A DNA stretch of 64,000 nucleotides, from assembly GCA_963710275.1 (NCBI GenBank), contig CAVPZS010000008.1, positions 1 through 64,000 of the forward strand, in the 5' to 3' direction. This DNA is from Rhodoblastus sp963710275 (GTDB lineage Bacteria > Pseudomonadota > Alphaproteobacteria > Rhizobiales > Beijerinckiaceae). Under the pieces are notes generated by a model. The model searched no databases. It was not told the origin of the DNA and saw nothing but the letters and a program-made list of their open reading frames with translations. Position numbers and translations under genes: made by a program. Below, in pieces: positions 53,297 through 62,720 of this stretch; position 1 is the stretch's first letter, and each line of letters starts with the position of its first letter.

Positions 53297-53412
53297 GCCC
53301 CGCCGGGTGGAAATGGAGCCCCGCAGGGTGGAAATGGAGCCCGCTGCGATGAAATCGCGCGCTCAATCGCACACTCAATCGCGCGCTCAATCGCGCACTC
53401 AATCGCACACTT
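53297..53412. repeat. Two tandem repeat arrays in the map-fkbM intergenic region
   Basis: GCCCCGCCGGGTGGAAATGG (21-bp period, two copies plus a partial third, 53297-53352) is followed by five copies of the 12-mer AATCGCRCRCTC (53353-53412). The arrays lie between two divergent starts, 34 bp before fkbM. Confidence 0.8.
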
Positions 53413-53445
53413 GGCCGTCCCGGCTTCGCCTGCTAGAAACGGGAA

Positions 53446-54306
53446 ATGCGCGCGTCCTCCGCCAATGATTTTTCTCCCTTCGGCGAATTCCGGCCGCATG
53501 GCGCCCTGCGCCGCCTGCTGCATTTCACCCAGAACGCCGGCCTGCACTGGCTCGGCCAGCGCGCCGCCCTGCTGGTGCGCGGCGTCGGCCTGCGCCGTTT
53601 GCGCGCGAGGCCGGTGGACGTCACCGTCGAGACTTTGCACGCGCGGATGAGGCTCTATCCTTATAATAACGCCTGCGAAAAGCGGCTGTTGTTCACGCCG
53701 CAGCTGTCCGACCGCGAGGAGCGACGCTTCCTCGCCTCGCGGATCACGCCGGATATGGTCTTCCTCGACATTGGCGCGGGCGTCGGCGCCACCAGCCTGT
53801 TCGTCGCCTTGCGCGCCGGTCCGCGGTCGCGGGTCCTGGCGGTCGAGCCGCAGCCGCTGCTGTTCGAGCGGCTGCTGTTCAATTTGCGGCAGAATCCCGC
53901 CGCCACGATCAAGGCGCTGGATTGCGCCGTCGCCGACGCGGAAGGGGCGGTGACTTTGTTTTCCAACCCCTATGATCTCGGCGAAACGTCGATGCGTATC
54001 GTCAATGTCGAGGGCGGCGGCGCTCAAGCCCAGGCGTCAGCGAAATCTCTGGCGACGCTGGCGCATGAGGAAGGTTTTGACCACATTGACGCGATGAAGC
54101 TCGACGTCGAGGGCGCCGAGGATCTGGTGTTGGAGCCCTTCCTCGCCGCCGAACCGGAAAGCCTCTGGCCGAAAGCGCTGATCCTCGCCTATTCGCCGGG
54201 CAAATGGGACGTCGACCTCTGTATTATGTTAGAAAAACGTGGTTATATCAAAATGTTGCAAACAAAAGTTTATGTCATTTACGAACGGGAGGGCGGACAA
54301 GCGTGA
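53446..54306 (+). CDS. FkbM family methyltransferase
   Basis: The 286-residue protein has the SAM-binding motif MVFLDIGAGVGATSLFVALR, the acidic loop LAVEPQPLLFERLLFNLRQN, and HIDAMKLDVEGAEDLVLEPF, in which the FkbM Asp-Val-Glu-Gly motif is clear. FkbM enzymes O- or N-methylate sugars, polyketides or lipids, and the substrate is unknown here. The start at 53446 is the first in-frame ATG. The stop overlaps the next start (GTGA). Confidence 0.88.
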   Translation: MRASSANDFSPFGEFRPHGALRRLLHFTQNAGLHWLGQRAALLVRGVGLRRLRARPVDVTVETLHARMRLYPYNNACEKRLLFTPQLSDREERRFLASRITPDMVFLDIGAGVGATSLFVALRAGPRSRVLAVEPQPLLFERLLFNLRQNPAATIKALDCAVADAEGAVTLFSNPYDLGETSMRIVNVEGGGAQAQASAKSLATLAHEEGFDHIDAMKLDVEGAEDLVLEPFLAAEPESLWPKALILAYSPGKWDVDLCIMLEKRGYIKMLQTKVYVIYEREGGQA

Positions 54307-55049
54307 CCGACAAGAGAGTGACCGCCGCGGTGCTGGTGATCGGCGACGAAATCCTGTCCGGCCGCACCCGCGACACCAATAGCGGGTACATCGCGCACTT
54401 CCTGACGCAACTGGGCGTGGAGCCCCGCGAAATCAGGGTGGTTCCGGATGTGGAAGTAGAGATCGTCGCGGCCGTGAACGCACTTCGCGGGCGCTATGAC
54501 TACGTCTTCACGACCGGCGGCATCGGCCCGACCCATGACGACATCACCGCCGATTGCGTGGCCAAGGCCTTTGGCGTCGGCATCTCCGAAGACCCGCGCG
54601 CCGTCGCCCTGCTGCTGGAGCGGATCAAGCCGGAGGACCTGAACGAGGCGCGCCGGCGCATGGCGCGCATTCCCGACGGCGCAGAACTCGTCGCAAATCC
54701 GCTCTCGAAGGCGCCCGGCTTTTGGATCGGCAATGTCATCGTCATGGCCGGCGTGCCCTCGGTGATGCAGGTCATGATGGACGATGTCGCGCCGAAACTG
54801 GTTACGGGCGCGAAGATCCTGTCGGAAATGCTGGAAACCCACGGCCTGCCCGAAGGCGCTTATGCCGCCGGTCTGGGCGAGCTGGCCAAAGCCCTGCCGG
54901 ACGTGTCGATCGGCTCCTATCCGCGGCTGCTGGACGGCAAGTTCGTCAACCAGATCGTGCTGCGGGCGAGGGACGCGGGCGTGCTTGCGGCTGCGGCGGA
55001 GAAGGCGCGGGCGATGCTGGCGGAGATTTCGGCCCGGCACAGGCTGTAA
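54303..55049 (+). CDS. CinA-like competence/damage-inducible protein A, MoCF-binding domain
   Basis: The 248-residue protein starts at GTG 54303, overlapping the fkbM stop. It has the MoaB/Mog-like fold: AAVLVIGDEILSGRTRDTNS, YVFTTGGIGPTHDDITADCV and NPLSKAPGFWIGNVIVMAGV, then SYPRLLDGKFVNQIVLRARD. It lacks the C-terminal CinA deamidase domain, so it is the short form common in alphaproteobacteria. Related domains bind molybdopterin or act as pyrophosphatases. The exact reaction is unknown. Confidence 0.88.
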   Translation: MTDKRVTAAVLVIGDEILSGRTRDTNSGYIAHFLTQLGVEPREIRVVPDVEVEIVAAVNALRGRYDYVFTTGGIGPTHDDITADCVAKAFGVGISEDPRAVALLLERIKPEDLNEARRRMARIPDGAELVANPLSKAPGFWIGNVIVMAGVPSVMQVMMDDVAPKLVTGAKILSEMLETHGLPEGAYAAGLGELAKALPDVSIGSYPRLLDGKFVNQIVLRARDAGVLAAAAEKARAMLAEISARHRL

Positions 55050-55087
55050 CGTCCGGATCGGAAAGCGCCGACGCGCGTTCCCCCTGC

Positions 55088-55658
55088 ATGAAATTGCTGG
55101 TGGTCGGCGCGACGGGTCACGGCCCTTGTCCGGCGCCCAGATCCGTCCGGGTGGGCTAGCGTCGGCGTCGAAACAGCGGTCGGCGATCCCTGTTCGGCGG
55201 AGGCGCTCGAAGGACTGATTCCCGGCCATGACCTGGTGATTTCCTGCCTCGGCCAAAGCTCCGGCGCCAATCCCCATCTGCTGCGCGACGCCGCCAAGGC
55301 CATGCTGTCGGCGTTCGCGCGCGTCGGCGGCGTCCGGGCCATCGCCGTTTCGCAGGGCCTGCTGTTTCCCGCCCGCAATCCGCTGATCCCGCTGCTGCGC
55401 TTGATCCTGCGGCGCGTCACCGCCAATTCCAGGGCGATGGAGGCGGTTCTGCGCGCCAGCGCGGCGACCATGATCTGGACCATCGTAAGGCCGCCGCGCC
55501 TTCTCGACGGCGGCGCCGCCCGCGGCTATCGCGCGATGGCCGACGCCATGCCGCCCGGCCCATCCTCCATGCAGCGCGCCGATCTCGCGGCCTGCCTGCC
55601 CGACGAGGCCGAAAGCGGCCGCTATCGCGGCCGGATCGTCGGCGTGGTTTCGCGGTAA
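55088..55658 (+). CDS. NAD(P)-binding (NmrA/SDR-like) oxidoreductase, frame broken
   Basis: ATG 55088 opens MKLLVVGATGHGPCP, a Rossmann strand with a G-A-T-G turn. After frame changes at about 55120-55160 it continues SVGVETAVGDPCSAEALEGL, HDLVISCLGQSSGANPHLLR, GVRAIAVSQGLLFPARNPLI and MIWTIVRPPRLLDGG, ending GRYRGRIVGVVSR. This is the NAD(P)H-binding family that handles flavin or quinone-type substrates. No partner gene indicates the substrate. Confidence 0.75.
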
Positions 55659-55677
55659 GCGGGCTCGGCGCGGGCCG

Positions 55678-57220
55678 TCATCCCGCTTCCTTGTCGGCGT
55701 TGAGCCGCGCCCGGACGTCGGCCTTCAAAACCTTGCCGACCTTGGAGCGGGGCAGGTCATCCCAGACATGGATCGCCTTCGGCGTCTTGACGGCGCCGAT
55801 TTGCGCCTTGACGAAGGCCGCGACCTCGGCGGGGTCGACCGTGCGGCCGGGGCGGGCCTGCACCACGGCTTCGATGCGCTCGCCCCACTTGTCGTCGGGC
55901 AAGCCGACGACGGCGCAATCCTGTACGCACTCATGGGCCGCCAGCGCCTGCTCGACTTCGACGGAATAGACGTTGAAGCCGCCGGTGATGATCATGTCCT
56001 TGGCGCGGTCGACGATGAAGAGAAAATTCTCGGCGTCGAGATAGCCGATGTCGCCGGTGTGGCGCCAGCCATGCGCCGAGACTTCGGCCGTCGCCGCCTC
56101 GTCCTTGTAATAGCCGGCCATGGCCAGCGAACTGCGGATGACGATCTCGCCGCGCTCTCCGGCCGGCAGCAGCGCGCCTTCGCGGCGCCATGATGGCGAC
56201 CTGCACGAGAGGGGCCGGGCGCCCGGCCGAGGTCAGGCGCTCCACGGCGATGGAGCCGTCGGGCCGGTAATGCTCCGCTGTGGACATGGTCGAGATCATC
56301 ATCGGCGCCTCGGTCTGGCCGAACAATTGAGCCATCGGGCCGAACGCCCGCAGCGCCTCGGCCAGCCGGGTCGGCGACATGGGCGCGGCTCCGTACCAGA
56401 AGCATTGCAGCGAAGCGAGATCGGCGGTTTTCAGTGAGGGATGGTCGAGCGCCATGTAGATCAGGGTCGGCGGCAAGAAGGCGTGGGTGATGCGGTGGCG
56501 CTCGATCAGGGACAAGAACTCGCCGATGTCGGGCCTGGGCATGATCACGACCTCGCCGCCGAGCGTCAGGATCGGGAAGGTCAGCACGCCCGCGGCATGG
56601 GTCAGGGGCGCTAGCGCCAGATAGCGCGGCCGGCCTTCGAAAGGATAGCGCATCAGGGTGATCGCGGTCATGCACTCGAGATTGCGGCCGGTCAGCATCA
56701 CCCCCTTCGGCTTGCCGGTGGTGCCGCCTGTGCCCGGAATCATGGCGACGTCGTCAATGGGTTCGCGCTCGAACGGCGCGTCGTCCTGGCCATCGAGCCA
56801 TTGTACGAACGACGGCGCGAAAGACTGCTCGGCGTCGAGGCAGACGAGATGGCGCAGCTTCGGCAGGTCGGGGCGCATCTTTTCCGCCATCGCCGCATAG
56901 GCGCTGGAAAAAAGCAGGAAAACGCAATCGAAGCGGTCGAGGATGAAGCGATTTTCCGCGGCCTCGTTGCGCGGATTGATCGGACACCAGACCGCGCCCG
57001 CCCGGGAAACGCCGAACACGGCGGCAAAGGCCACGGGGTCGTTGCCTGAGAGGATGGCGACCTTTTCGCCGGGCGCCACGCCCGAGGCCGCCAGCCCCCG
57101 CGCCACCCGCCAGGACAGGCGCTGGACCTCGGCGTAGGTCCGGGCCTGGCCGTTCACGGTCAGGCAGGGCGCGTCGGCGCCGAGCGAGGCGCCTTTGTCG
57201 AGATAGTCGATCAGACGCAT
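55678..57220 (-). CDS. Acyl-CoA ligase / AMP-dependent synthetase, one frameshift
   Basis: The start is ATG 57220 (MRLIDYLDKGASLGADAPCL). The AMP-binding motif is IPGTGGTTGKPKGVMLTGRN, followed by APLTHAAGVLTFPILTLGGE, LQCFWYGAAPMSPTRLAEAL and LFGQTEAPMMISTMS. After a shift at about 56195 the rest is MAGYYKDEAATAEVSAHGWR, HTGDIGYLDAENFLFIVDRA, KDMIITGGFNVYSVEVEQAL and the catalytic Lys region PRSKVGKVLKADVRARL. It activates a carboxylic acid to its CoA ester via an acyl-adenylate. With the two dehydrogenase genes upstream it forms an operon that looks catabolic. Substrate unknown. Confidence 0.85.
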
Positions 57221-57241
57221 GGAACGCTCCCCGCATCGACG

Positions 57242-58378
57242 GCGGCTCACCGCTCAGCTCTTGGACAGTCAAGATCGGGTTCATCACCAGTCCGAAACTG
57301 CGCAATTGCCCGAGCAGTTCGCGATGGCCGAACGCCTGGCACGCCGAGGCGAAGCCGACGCGTCGCGGCGGCGCCTGCAGCAGCGAATAGGCGGCGTAGG
57401 CCTGCATCATGCCGGTCTGCTTGTAGTTGCAATTGCCGTGGATGACGCAATGGGCCCGGGCGAGCGGCCCCGAGGCGTGAACGGAATCGAGCGACTTGTT
57501 GATGCGCGGATTTTCGCGCGGCGGCATGCTGGGCTGCATGGTCGCGGCGATGTCGCCCAGCGCCTTCTCCTGCTGCTCCGGCGGCAGCGGCTTGATCTTC
57601 TCCTTCACCATCTGCATCGTGGCGACGACGTTCTGCATCACCTCGCGGGCGAAGACGCCGCCGAGGACGCGGCAATTGGCGACGCGCGGGTCGTTCCTGA
57701 ACCAGACCGGGTGAGCGGTGCCGCCCCAGGGCACGACAATCGCGCTTTCGTGCTGGCCGGGCACGGCGACTTCATGGTTGGTCGTGCAGTCCCATTCGAC
57801 GAAATTGTTGTTTTCCAGATAGTACCAGTTCGCCTTGAGGATGGTGAAGATGGTCTGCGTCGAGGCGTAGGTCGGGAAGCCCTTCCACAGCACCAGGATA
57901 TCGAGCGTGTCGAGGCCGGGCGTCTCCAGGCACAGGTTGGCGGCGATTTCGCCGGTGGTGTACATCTGGGCGATGCCCGGCGACAGCAGCCTGCCCCTGG
58001 CGGCGAAATCGTCGCCAAAGTGTTTCTGGGCCAAAAGCGTCCAGTCCTGTTCGCCGGTCGTGTCGGTGTAGTGGCAGCCGGCGGCCAGCGCCGCCGCGAC
58101 GGTGGTCGGGCGCATATTTGATGAACGGCCCGACCATGTTGCAGACGACCTGCGCGCCGCTGAACAATTCGGTCAGCGCCTCCTCGGTGTGCTCGACGCC
58201 GACGACCTCGTAATCGGCGGTCTCGATGCCCGGCACTTTTTCCATCACGGCCTTGACCCGGGCCGCGTCGCGGCCGGCGGCGATGAAGGGAACCTGGTAT
58301 TCCCGCAAATATTCGCAGACGAGACGCCCGGTGTAGCCGGAGGCGCCGTAGACGATGACGGGTTTTTTCGTTGCTCAT
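57242..58378 (-). CDS. Saccharopine dehydrogenase-like NAD(P)-binding protein, frame broken
   Basis: The start is ATG 58378 (MSNEK). After an early frame break the Rossmann region reads LREYQVPFIAAGRDAARVKA and FSGAQVVCNMVGPFIKYAP. After a second break near 58115 comes VAAALAAGCHYTDTTGEQDW, FPTYASTQTIFTILKANWYY, HPVWFRNDPRVANCRVLGGV and NCNYKQTGMMQAYAAYSLLQ. The layout is of the saccharopine dehydrogenase / trans-acting enoyl reductase family, often found with acyl-CoA ligases. The true stop is near 57242 but depends on correcting one more shift. It lies between the SDR and ligase genes on the same strand. Confidence 0.75.
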
Positions 58379-58403
58379 GGAAGCACTCCTCACATGCTTG
58401 GCC

Positions 58404-59211
58404 TCACATTCCCATGCCGCCATCGACCGGCAAACCTGCGCCGGTGATGAAACGGGCCTGGTCGGAACACAGGAAAACCGCGGCGTCGGCGATATTGCCG
58501 GCCTCGGCGAGCCGGCCAAGCGGCGTCTGTCCCGACGACATTGGCGACGGCGGCGTTGACGTCGGGCGCGAGGCCGACGGCGACGATGTCATTGGCGAGC
58601 TTGCATGCCCATCACCGTGGGTATCAGGCCGGGATAGATGCAGTTGACGCGGACGCCGTAGCCGAGCTTGCCGGCCTCCATGGCGCCAATCCGGGTCATG
58701 CGGTCGACGGCCGACTTGGTGCCGGAATAGCCGGCGATGGCCGGAAAGGCGATGGTCGCGGCGACCGAGGAAATATTGACCACAGCGCCGCCCTGCGCCG
58801 GCCGCGCCGCCCGGCCGCATGGCGCGGAAGGCGTGCTTCATGCCCAGCGCCGTCCCCACCATGTTGACGTCGCACATGCGGCGCAGGTCGTCGGCGCTTG
58901 ATGTCGCAGACGAGCGAGGTGATCTCGACGCCGGCGTTGTTGACGAGGATGTCAAAGCCGCCGAGCGCGGAAATGGTGGCGGCGACGGCGTTTTCCCATT
59001 GCGGCTCGATCGAGACGTCGAGCGGGACAAAGCCGGTCTTCACGCCCGTCTTGCCGAGGGTTTGCGCGGTTTCGCGGCCCTCCGCCTCGAGCACATCGCC
59101 GATCATCACGGCCGCGCCGGCCTTCGCGAGGCCATCGGCGATCGCCGCGCCTATGCCGCGCGCGCCGCCGGTCACCAGGGCTTTGCGCCCTGCCAACGTC
59201 TTTCCGTCCAT
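58404..59211 (-). CDS. SDR family oxidoreductase, frame broken
   Basis: The start is ATG 59211 (MDGKTLAGRKALVTGGARGI). It has the cofactor motif TGGARGIG, the structural NNAG in GGFDILVNNAGVEITSLVCD, and, after frame breaks at about 58900 and 58800, MVNISSVAATIAFPAIAGYS with the catalytic Tyr and Lys in YSGTK. It ends FITGAGLPVDGGMGM, the classical SDR tail. It is the first gene of the three-gene operon and is divergent from the TetR gene. Confidence 0.87.
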
Positions 59212-59240
59212 GGGATTTTCCTCCGAGGTCGTCCTTTTTG

Positions 59241-59294
59241 GACAATCGTTCGTTATTTGCCATACAAGAATGCAAATTAGTTTGGACGATTGTC
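59241..59294. promoter_or_regulatory. Candidate operator of the TetR regulator
   Basis: Between the divergent SDR and tetR genes, GACAATCGT (59241-59249) and ACGATTGTC (59286-59294) are exact inverted repeats. Nested inside them is a second pair, ATTTGC (59255-59260) and GCAAAT (59272-59277). The position fits repression of both promoters by the adjacent TetR protein. Confidence 0.5.
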
Positions 59295-59384
59295 AAGGAA
59301 ATTACGGACGTATGTGCAAAATTAAGCTTTTCTCAGGTCGCGGGTCGAGGTAAAGTCCGGACTGCGTTCGGCGAAGGATGACTG

Positions 59385-60032
59385 ATGAGTTTGGAAGCAA
59401 CGGCGTCGCGGAAGAAAATCCGCCCATCGGCGCGGGAGCCTTACATTCCCGTGGACAAGATCACGCCGAGGCGTGTGGAGCTGGCGGAGGCCGCGCTCGG
59501 CACGCTGGGCGAACTGGGTTACTCGCGCACGTCGCTGCGGGAAATCTCGCAGGCCTCGCAGTTCTCGCACGGCGTTTTCCATTATTATTTCAAGGACAAG
59601 GCGGACCTGATCTGCTTTTGCGTGCGTCATTACAAGGCGAAATGCGTCACGCGATACGACGAGATCGTGACCGCGGCGACCGATCGCGCGTCCTTGCTTG
59701 CAGGTTTCCTGGACAAGCTCACGGAGACGATCAGGATCGACGCGCCGATGCATCGGCTCTGGTACGACCTGCGCGCCGAGGCGCTGTTCGACGCCGATTT
59801 CCGCGAGGACGTCATCGAGATCGACAAGACCCTGGAGGAGATGATCTGGCGTATCGCCCTGCGCTATGCGGAACTCGGCGGCGCCAGCGCGCCGCGCCTG
59901 TCCAGGGGGGCGCTCTACGCGCTGTTCGACGGCCTGTTCCAGCGCGCCCTGCTCGGGCATCTGGCCGGCGATCCCGACGCCATTGCGGTGCTGAGGCGTG
60001 AAATCGGGGGCCTTTTGCCGGTGATGTTTTGA
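59385..60032 (+). CDS. TetR/AcrR family transcriptional regulator
   Basis: The 215-residue protein has an N-terminal helix-turn-helix: RVELAEAALGTLGELGYSRT, SLREISQASQFSHGVFHYYF and KDKADLICFCVRHYKAK. A helical ligand-binding domain follows, with a TetR_C-like end (ALYALFDGLFQRALLGHLAG). It lies 173 bp from the divergent SDR-saccharopine-ligase operon and is probably its repressor. The inducer is unknown. Confidence 0.9.
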   Translation: MSLEATASRKKIRPSAREPYIPVDKITPRRVELAEAALGTLGELGYSRTSLREISQASQFSHGVFHYYFKDKADLICFCVRHYKAKCVTRYDEIVTAATDRASLLAGFLDKLTETIRIDAPMHRLWYDLRAEALFDADFREDVIEIDKTLEEMIWRIALRYAELGGASAPRLSRGALYALFDGLFQRALLGHLAGDPDAIAVLRREIGGLLPVMF

Positions 60033-60285
60033 TGGCCTTGATGCCTCGATAGACACAGGCAAGGACATTCCGCGCGCAATCAATTCAAGAACATGTGATC
60101 CGTCGCGCCAGCCTCGAGGAATGATGTCCACGTCGTTGATTTGATATTTGATTCTGCAGCTCCACCTGCGCCGCGCGCAACTCGATACGTGTGGATATGT
60201 CCCTCCGGTTAATTGACCGTTAACCACCGCCGCTGCAACGATTAGAGCAGGATCGCATCTAGTCCTGAGCACAGCGAGGACAATC

Positions 60286-60720
60286 ATGCATACCATCGCA
60301 GTAGTTGACGACGATTGCTTTGTTCGCATTGCGATCGAACAAATGCTGGAAAGCGAAGGGTTTGATGTCCTGAGCTTTGCATCCGCCGAGGAATTCTTGA
60401 GGGCATTCTTGCGGGCGGACGGATTGAAAAATATAGACTGTCTTTTGACCGACGTCGAAATGCCGGGAGGCATGACGGGCATCGCTCTGCTCGCGGAAAT
60501 CTCGGAGCGCGCGCCGGTCTGTCCTGTCGTTGTCATGTCGGGCCGGGGCGGCGGCGTGTTTCGCTCGGCCGCCTATGAGCGCGGCGCGCGCGACTATCTC
60601 GAAAAGCCGTTTTCGGGCGAAAAGCTGGTCGAGGTCATTCATCGGGCGATCGATCCGGCGCCGGCGCCCTGGCGGCGCAAAGGACCGGCCATCTTTCTTC
60701 AGGGCCCGATCACCCAATAG
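60286..60720 (+). CDS. Single-domain response regulator (receiver, FixJ-like)
   Basis: The 144-residue protein is a lone CheY-like receiver: TIAVVDDDCFVRIAIEQMLE with the acidic pair, the phosphorylated Asp in CLLTDVEMPGGMTGIALL, the Ser in VVVMSGRGGGV and the Lys in DYLEKPFSGEKLVEVIHRAI. There is no output domain. The last 22 bp overlap the end of the convergent hydrolase gene. No sensor kinase is adjacent. Confidence 0.9.
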   Translation: MHTIAVVDDDCFVRIAIEQMLESEGFDVLSFASAEEFLRAFLRADGLKNIDCLLTDVEMPGGMTGIALLAEISERAPVCPVVVMSGRGGGVFRSAAYERGARDYLEKPFSGEKLVEVIHRAIDPAPAPWRRKGPAIFLQGPITQ

Positions 60721-61592
60721 GGCGCGCCAGCTTTTTGCTGCTCTTCCAGGCCGCGCGCCGCCGCCGCGATCTCGCGGTTGACGATCTCGGAAAAATCCCG
60801 GATCGCCTTGGGTTCGTCGAACACGTAGGAATGGCCGCTCAGCCTTGTGTCGACGGATTCCACCCCCTTCGCCACGAGTATGTCGGCGCCGCCGCTGCCA
60901 GCGCGCGGCGCCTTGTGATAGCCCTCCGAAATCAGGATGGCGCGGTCGTATTGCGAGGCATAGAGCGTGCGCATGACGCCGACCCTGCTGGCCAGGCGGA
61001 TCTGTTCGAGGAAGACGTCCTGGGCGACATCGGGCGCGGCGAAGATCGCCGCGCCAATGCGCAGGTCCGAGCGCGACAGGGCGAAATCGCGCAGCATCTG
61101 CAGGAGAATGCGACTGCCCATGCTGTGCGCGACGAAATCCAGTTGCAGTTCCGGCGCCACGGTCGCGATTTCGCTCACAAGTTCGAACAGATGCGGCTCG
61201 CTCCAGACACTGGAATCCTCGTCATAGGCATAGCCGAAGGCCGAGCCTTCGGACGGCCAGCTCCAGCCGACGATCGCGCCGTCGTAAGCGAGGTCGGAGC
61301 CCAATTGCAGCGCCCGCCAGACCAGGCCGTCGAACGGTATGTTGAAGCCGTGAATGACGAAGAGGATCTTGTTCAACCCGTTCGCCCGGGTTCTGGCGAC
61401 GATCAGCCGCGCGCATTTCTCCAGGCCGGTGGTCAGGGTCTTGGGCGCCGGCGGCAGTCGCGGCTCGCCGGAGTGGCGGGCCGGGGCGCCGAGATAGCCG
61501 CAGCTGTAGTCGAAAACGTCGAGCCGGCGCGAGCCGAAGCGGGTCTTGTAATCGAGCGTGCCCTCGTCATCGCGGTCGGTCGCAAACAGCAC
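60699..61592 (-). CDS. DUF900 alpha/beta hydrolase, probable C-terminal half of a fusion
   Basis: The frame reads VLFATDRDDEGTLDYKTRFG, then KILFVIHGFNIPFDGLVWRA, VGWSWPSEGSAFGYAYDEDS, LDFVAHSMGSRILLQMLRD with nucleophile Ser, AAIFAAPDVAQDVF and a late LSGHSYVF with the catalytic His. This is the DUF900 / esterase-lipase superfamily. The best upstream sequence, ending KTGTNPP, is in the neighbouring frame, with a run of six C residues at the junction. One base less there would join the two into one protein of about 655 residues. Separate translation from ATG 61592 is the alternative. Confidence 0.82.
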   Translation of the reverse strand: MLFATDRDDEGTLDYKTRFGSRRLDVFDYSCGYLGAPARHSGEPRLPPAPKTLTTGLEKCARLIVARTRANGLNKILFVIHGFNIPFDGLVWRALQLGSDLAYDGAIVGWSWPSEGSAFGYAYDEDSSVWSEPHLFELVSEIATVAPELQLDFVAHSMGSRILLQMLRDFALSRSDLRIGAAIFAAPDVAQDVFLEQIRLASRVGVMRTLYASQYDRAILISEGYHKAPRAGSGGADILVAKGVESVDTRLSGHSYVFDEPKAIRDFSEIVNREIAAAARGLEEQQKAGAPYWVIGP

Positions 61593-62652
61593 CGGGGGGA
61601 TTGGTCCCGGTTTTTCGGGCGGGCGCGGGAGACTCGGCCGGGGAGGGCGGGGCGGCGGGCTGGCCCTTTGCCGTCTGTCCCTGGGCTTCGGCTTCGGCCT
61701 TGCGCCAGAGGCCGATTTCGGCGTCGAGCGCGCTCTGGCCGCCTTCGCCGGCGCGTAGCGCCAGTTGCATCTGCTCGGCGAAACCGAGTTGGTTCCGCTC
61801 GATGTTGGGAACTCTCAGGACATTGTCCTCGCGCGCCATGATCTCGGCGTCCACGGCCTCGCGAGCTTGTTCCGCCGCCGTTTGCAGCGCGTTTTTTTCC
61901 GCTTCGCTGAGTTTCAGCCAGAAACCCGGCGTCGCCGCCAGCAGGCCGGTCTCCGGCCAGCCGGTGGTCAGGTAGAGTTTCCCGCCATAGCGCGTCGCGA
62001 ATTCATGGGCCTCTATGCCACAATGGGTCTGCAGCGCGTTCATCGCGCCGGGCTCGCTGGGCATGGCGCCCAATGTTTTCGCCCCGAGCACGTGGAACAG
62101 CGCGTCGGGCGAGCCATTCCTCGCGGCTATGGTCAGCCGGTCGAAATCCGCCGCCGTCTGGATCGGCTGCTCGGTGAGCAGGTAGGTGATGGCGTGGTTC
62201 CACAGGTTCAGCGGAAATAGGCCGGAGCGGCTGGCGGCGGAGGCGGCGGCGTCGCCGATGAAGCTTCGCTGCATCAGGAAGACTTCGGCGGCCGACTTGA
62301 ACATGAAGGGACGCGTCAGCAGCGATCGCTCGCTGCCGCCTTGCTCGACGGCGCGGAAATCCGCGTCTGTCAGGGTGAAGACGCCAAGATCCGTCGCGCC
62401 GGTCTTGAGCGCCTGCATGGCCTCCGGCTCGGCGCCGAGTTTCTGCGGAATCAGTTTCAGCCCGGCCTCGGCCAGGACCTTGCTCGAAAGCAGCGAGTTG
62501 ATGAAGGCGTCGTCGGCATAGGCGGCCGGAAAGCTGATCCGCACTTCCGACGCGGAACACCTGTCGAAAGACAGGCAAAACGACAGCAGAACAAATGCGA
62601 CGACCAGCGGGCACAGGCGCGGCACGGGCTTAACTCTCGACAGGCAGAGCAT
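61567..62652 (-). CDS. TRAP transporter solute-binding (DctP)-like exported protein
   Basis: From ATG 62652 (MLCLSRVKPVPRLCPLVVAF) there is a signal peptide ending near RCSAS. The binding domain follows: VRISFPAAYADDAFINSLLS, AGLKLIPQKLGAEPEAMQAL, TGATDLGVFTLTDADFRAVE, NLWNHAITYLLTEQPIQTAA and KLYLTTGWPETGLLAATPGF, which resembles the DctP family. After a Pro/Ala-rich linker (AKGQPAAPPSPAESPAPARK) the frame ends at a C6 run directly before the DUF900 hydrolase. No TRAP membrane subunits are nearby, which argues against a normal transporter and for a fusion with the hydrolase. Confidence 0.75.
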   Translation of the reverse strand: MLCLSRVKPVPRLCPLVVAFVLLSFCLSFDRCSASEVRISFPAAYADDAFINSLLSSKVLAEAGLKLIPQKLGAEPEAMQALKTGATDLGVFTLTDADFRAVEQGGSERSLLTRPFMFKSAAEVFLMQRSFIGDAAASAASRSGLFPLNLWNHAITYLLTEQPIQTAADFDRLTIAARNGSPDALFHVLGAKTLGAMPSEPGAMNALQTHCGIEAHEFATRYGGKLYLTTGWPETGLLAATPGFWLKLSEAEKNALQTAAEQAREAVDAEIMAREDNVLRVPNIERNQLGFAEQMQLALRAGEGGQSALDAEIGLWRKAEAEAQGQTAKGQPAAPPSPAESPAPARKTGTNPPGAVCDRPR

Positions 62653-62720
62653 CAGGTTAGAACGGCATCGCGGCGGATTTCTGGGCGCAAGGGGCCGCAG
62701 GAAAGTTCCGGTTGGCGCCG

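Noticed and set aside
53353..53412. CRISPR-like array
   Set aside because: The 12-bp units are directly adjacent without spacers, so it is a simple tandem repeat. No cas genes are present.
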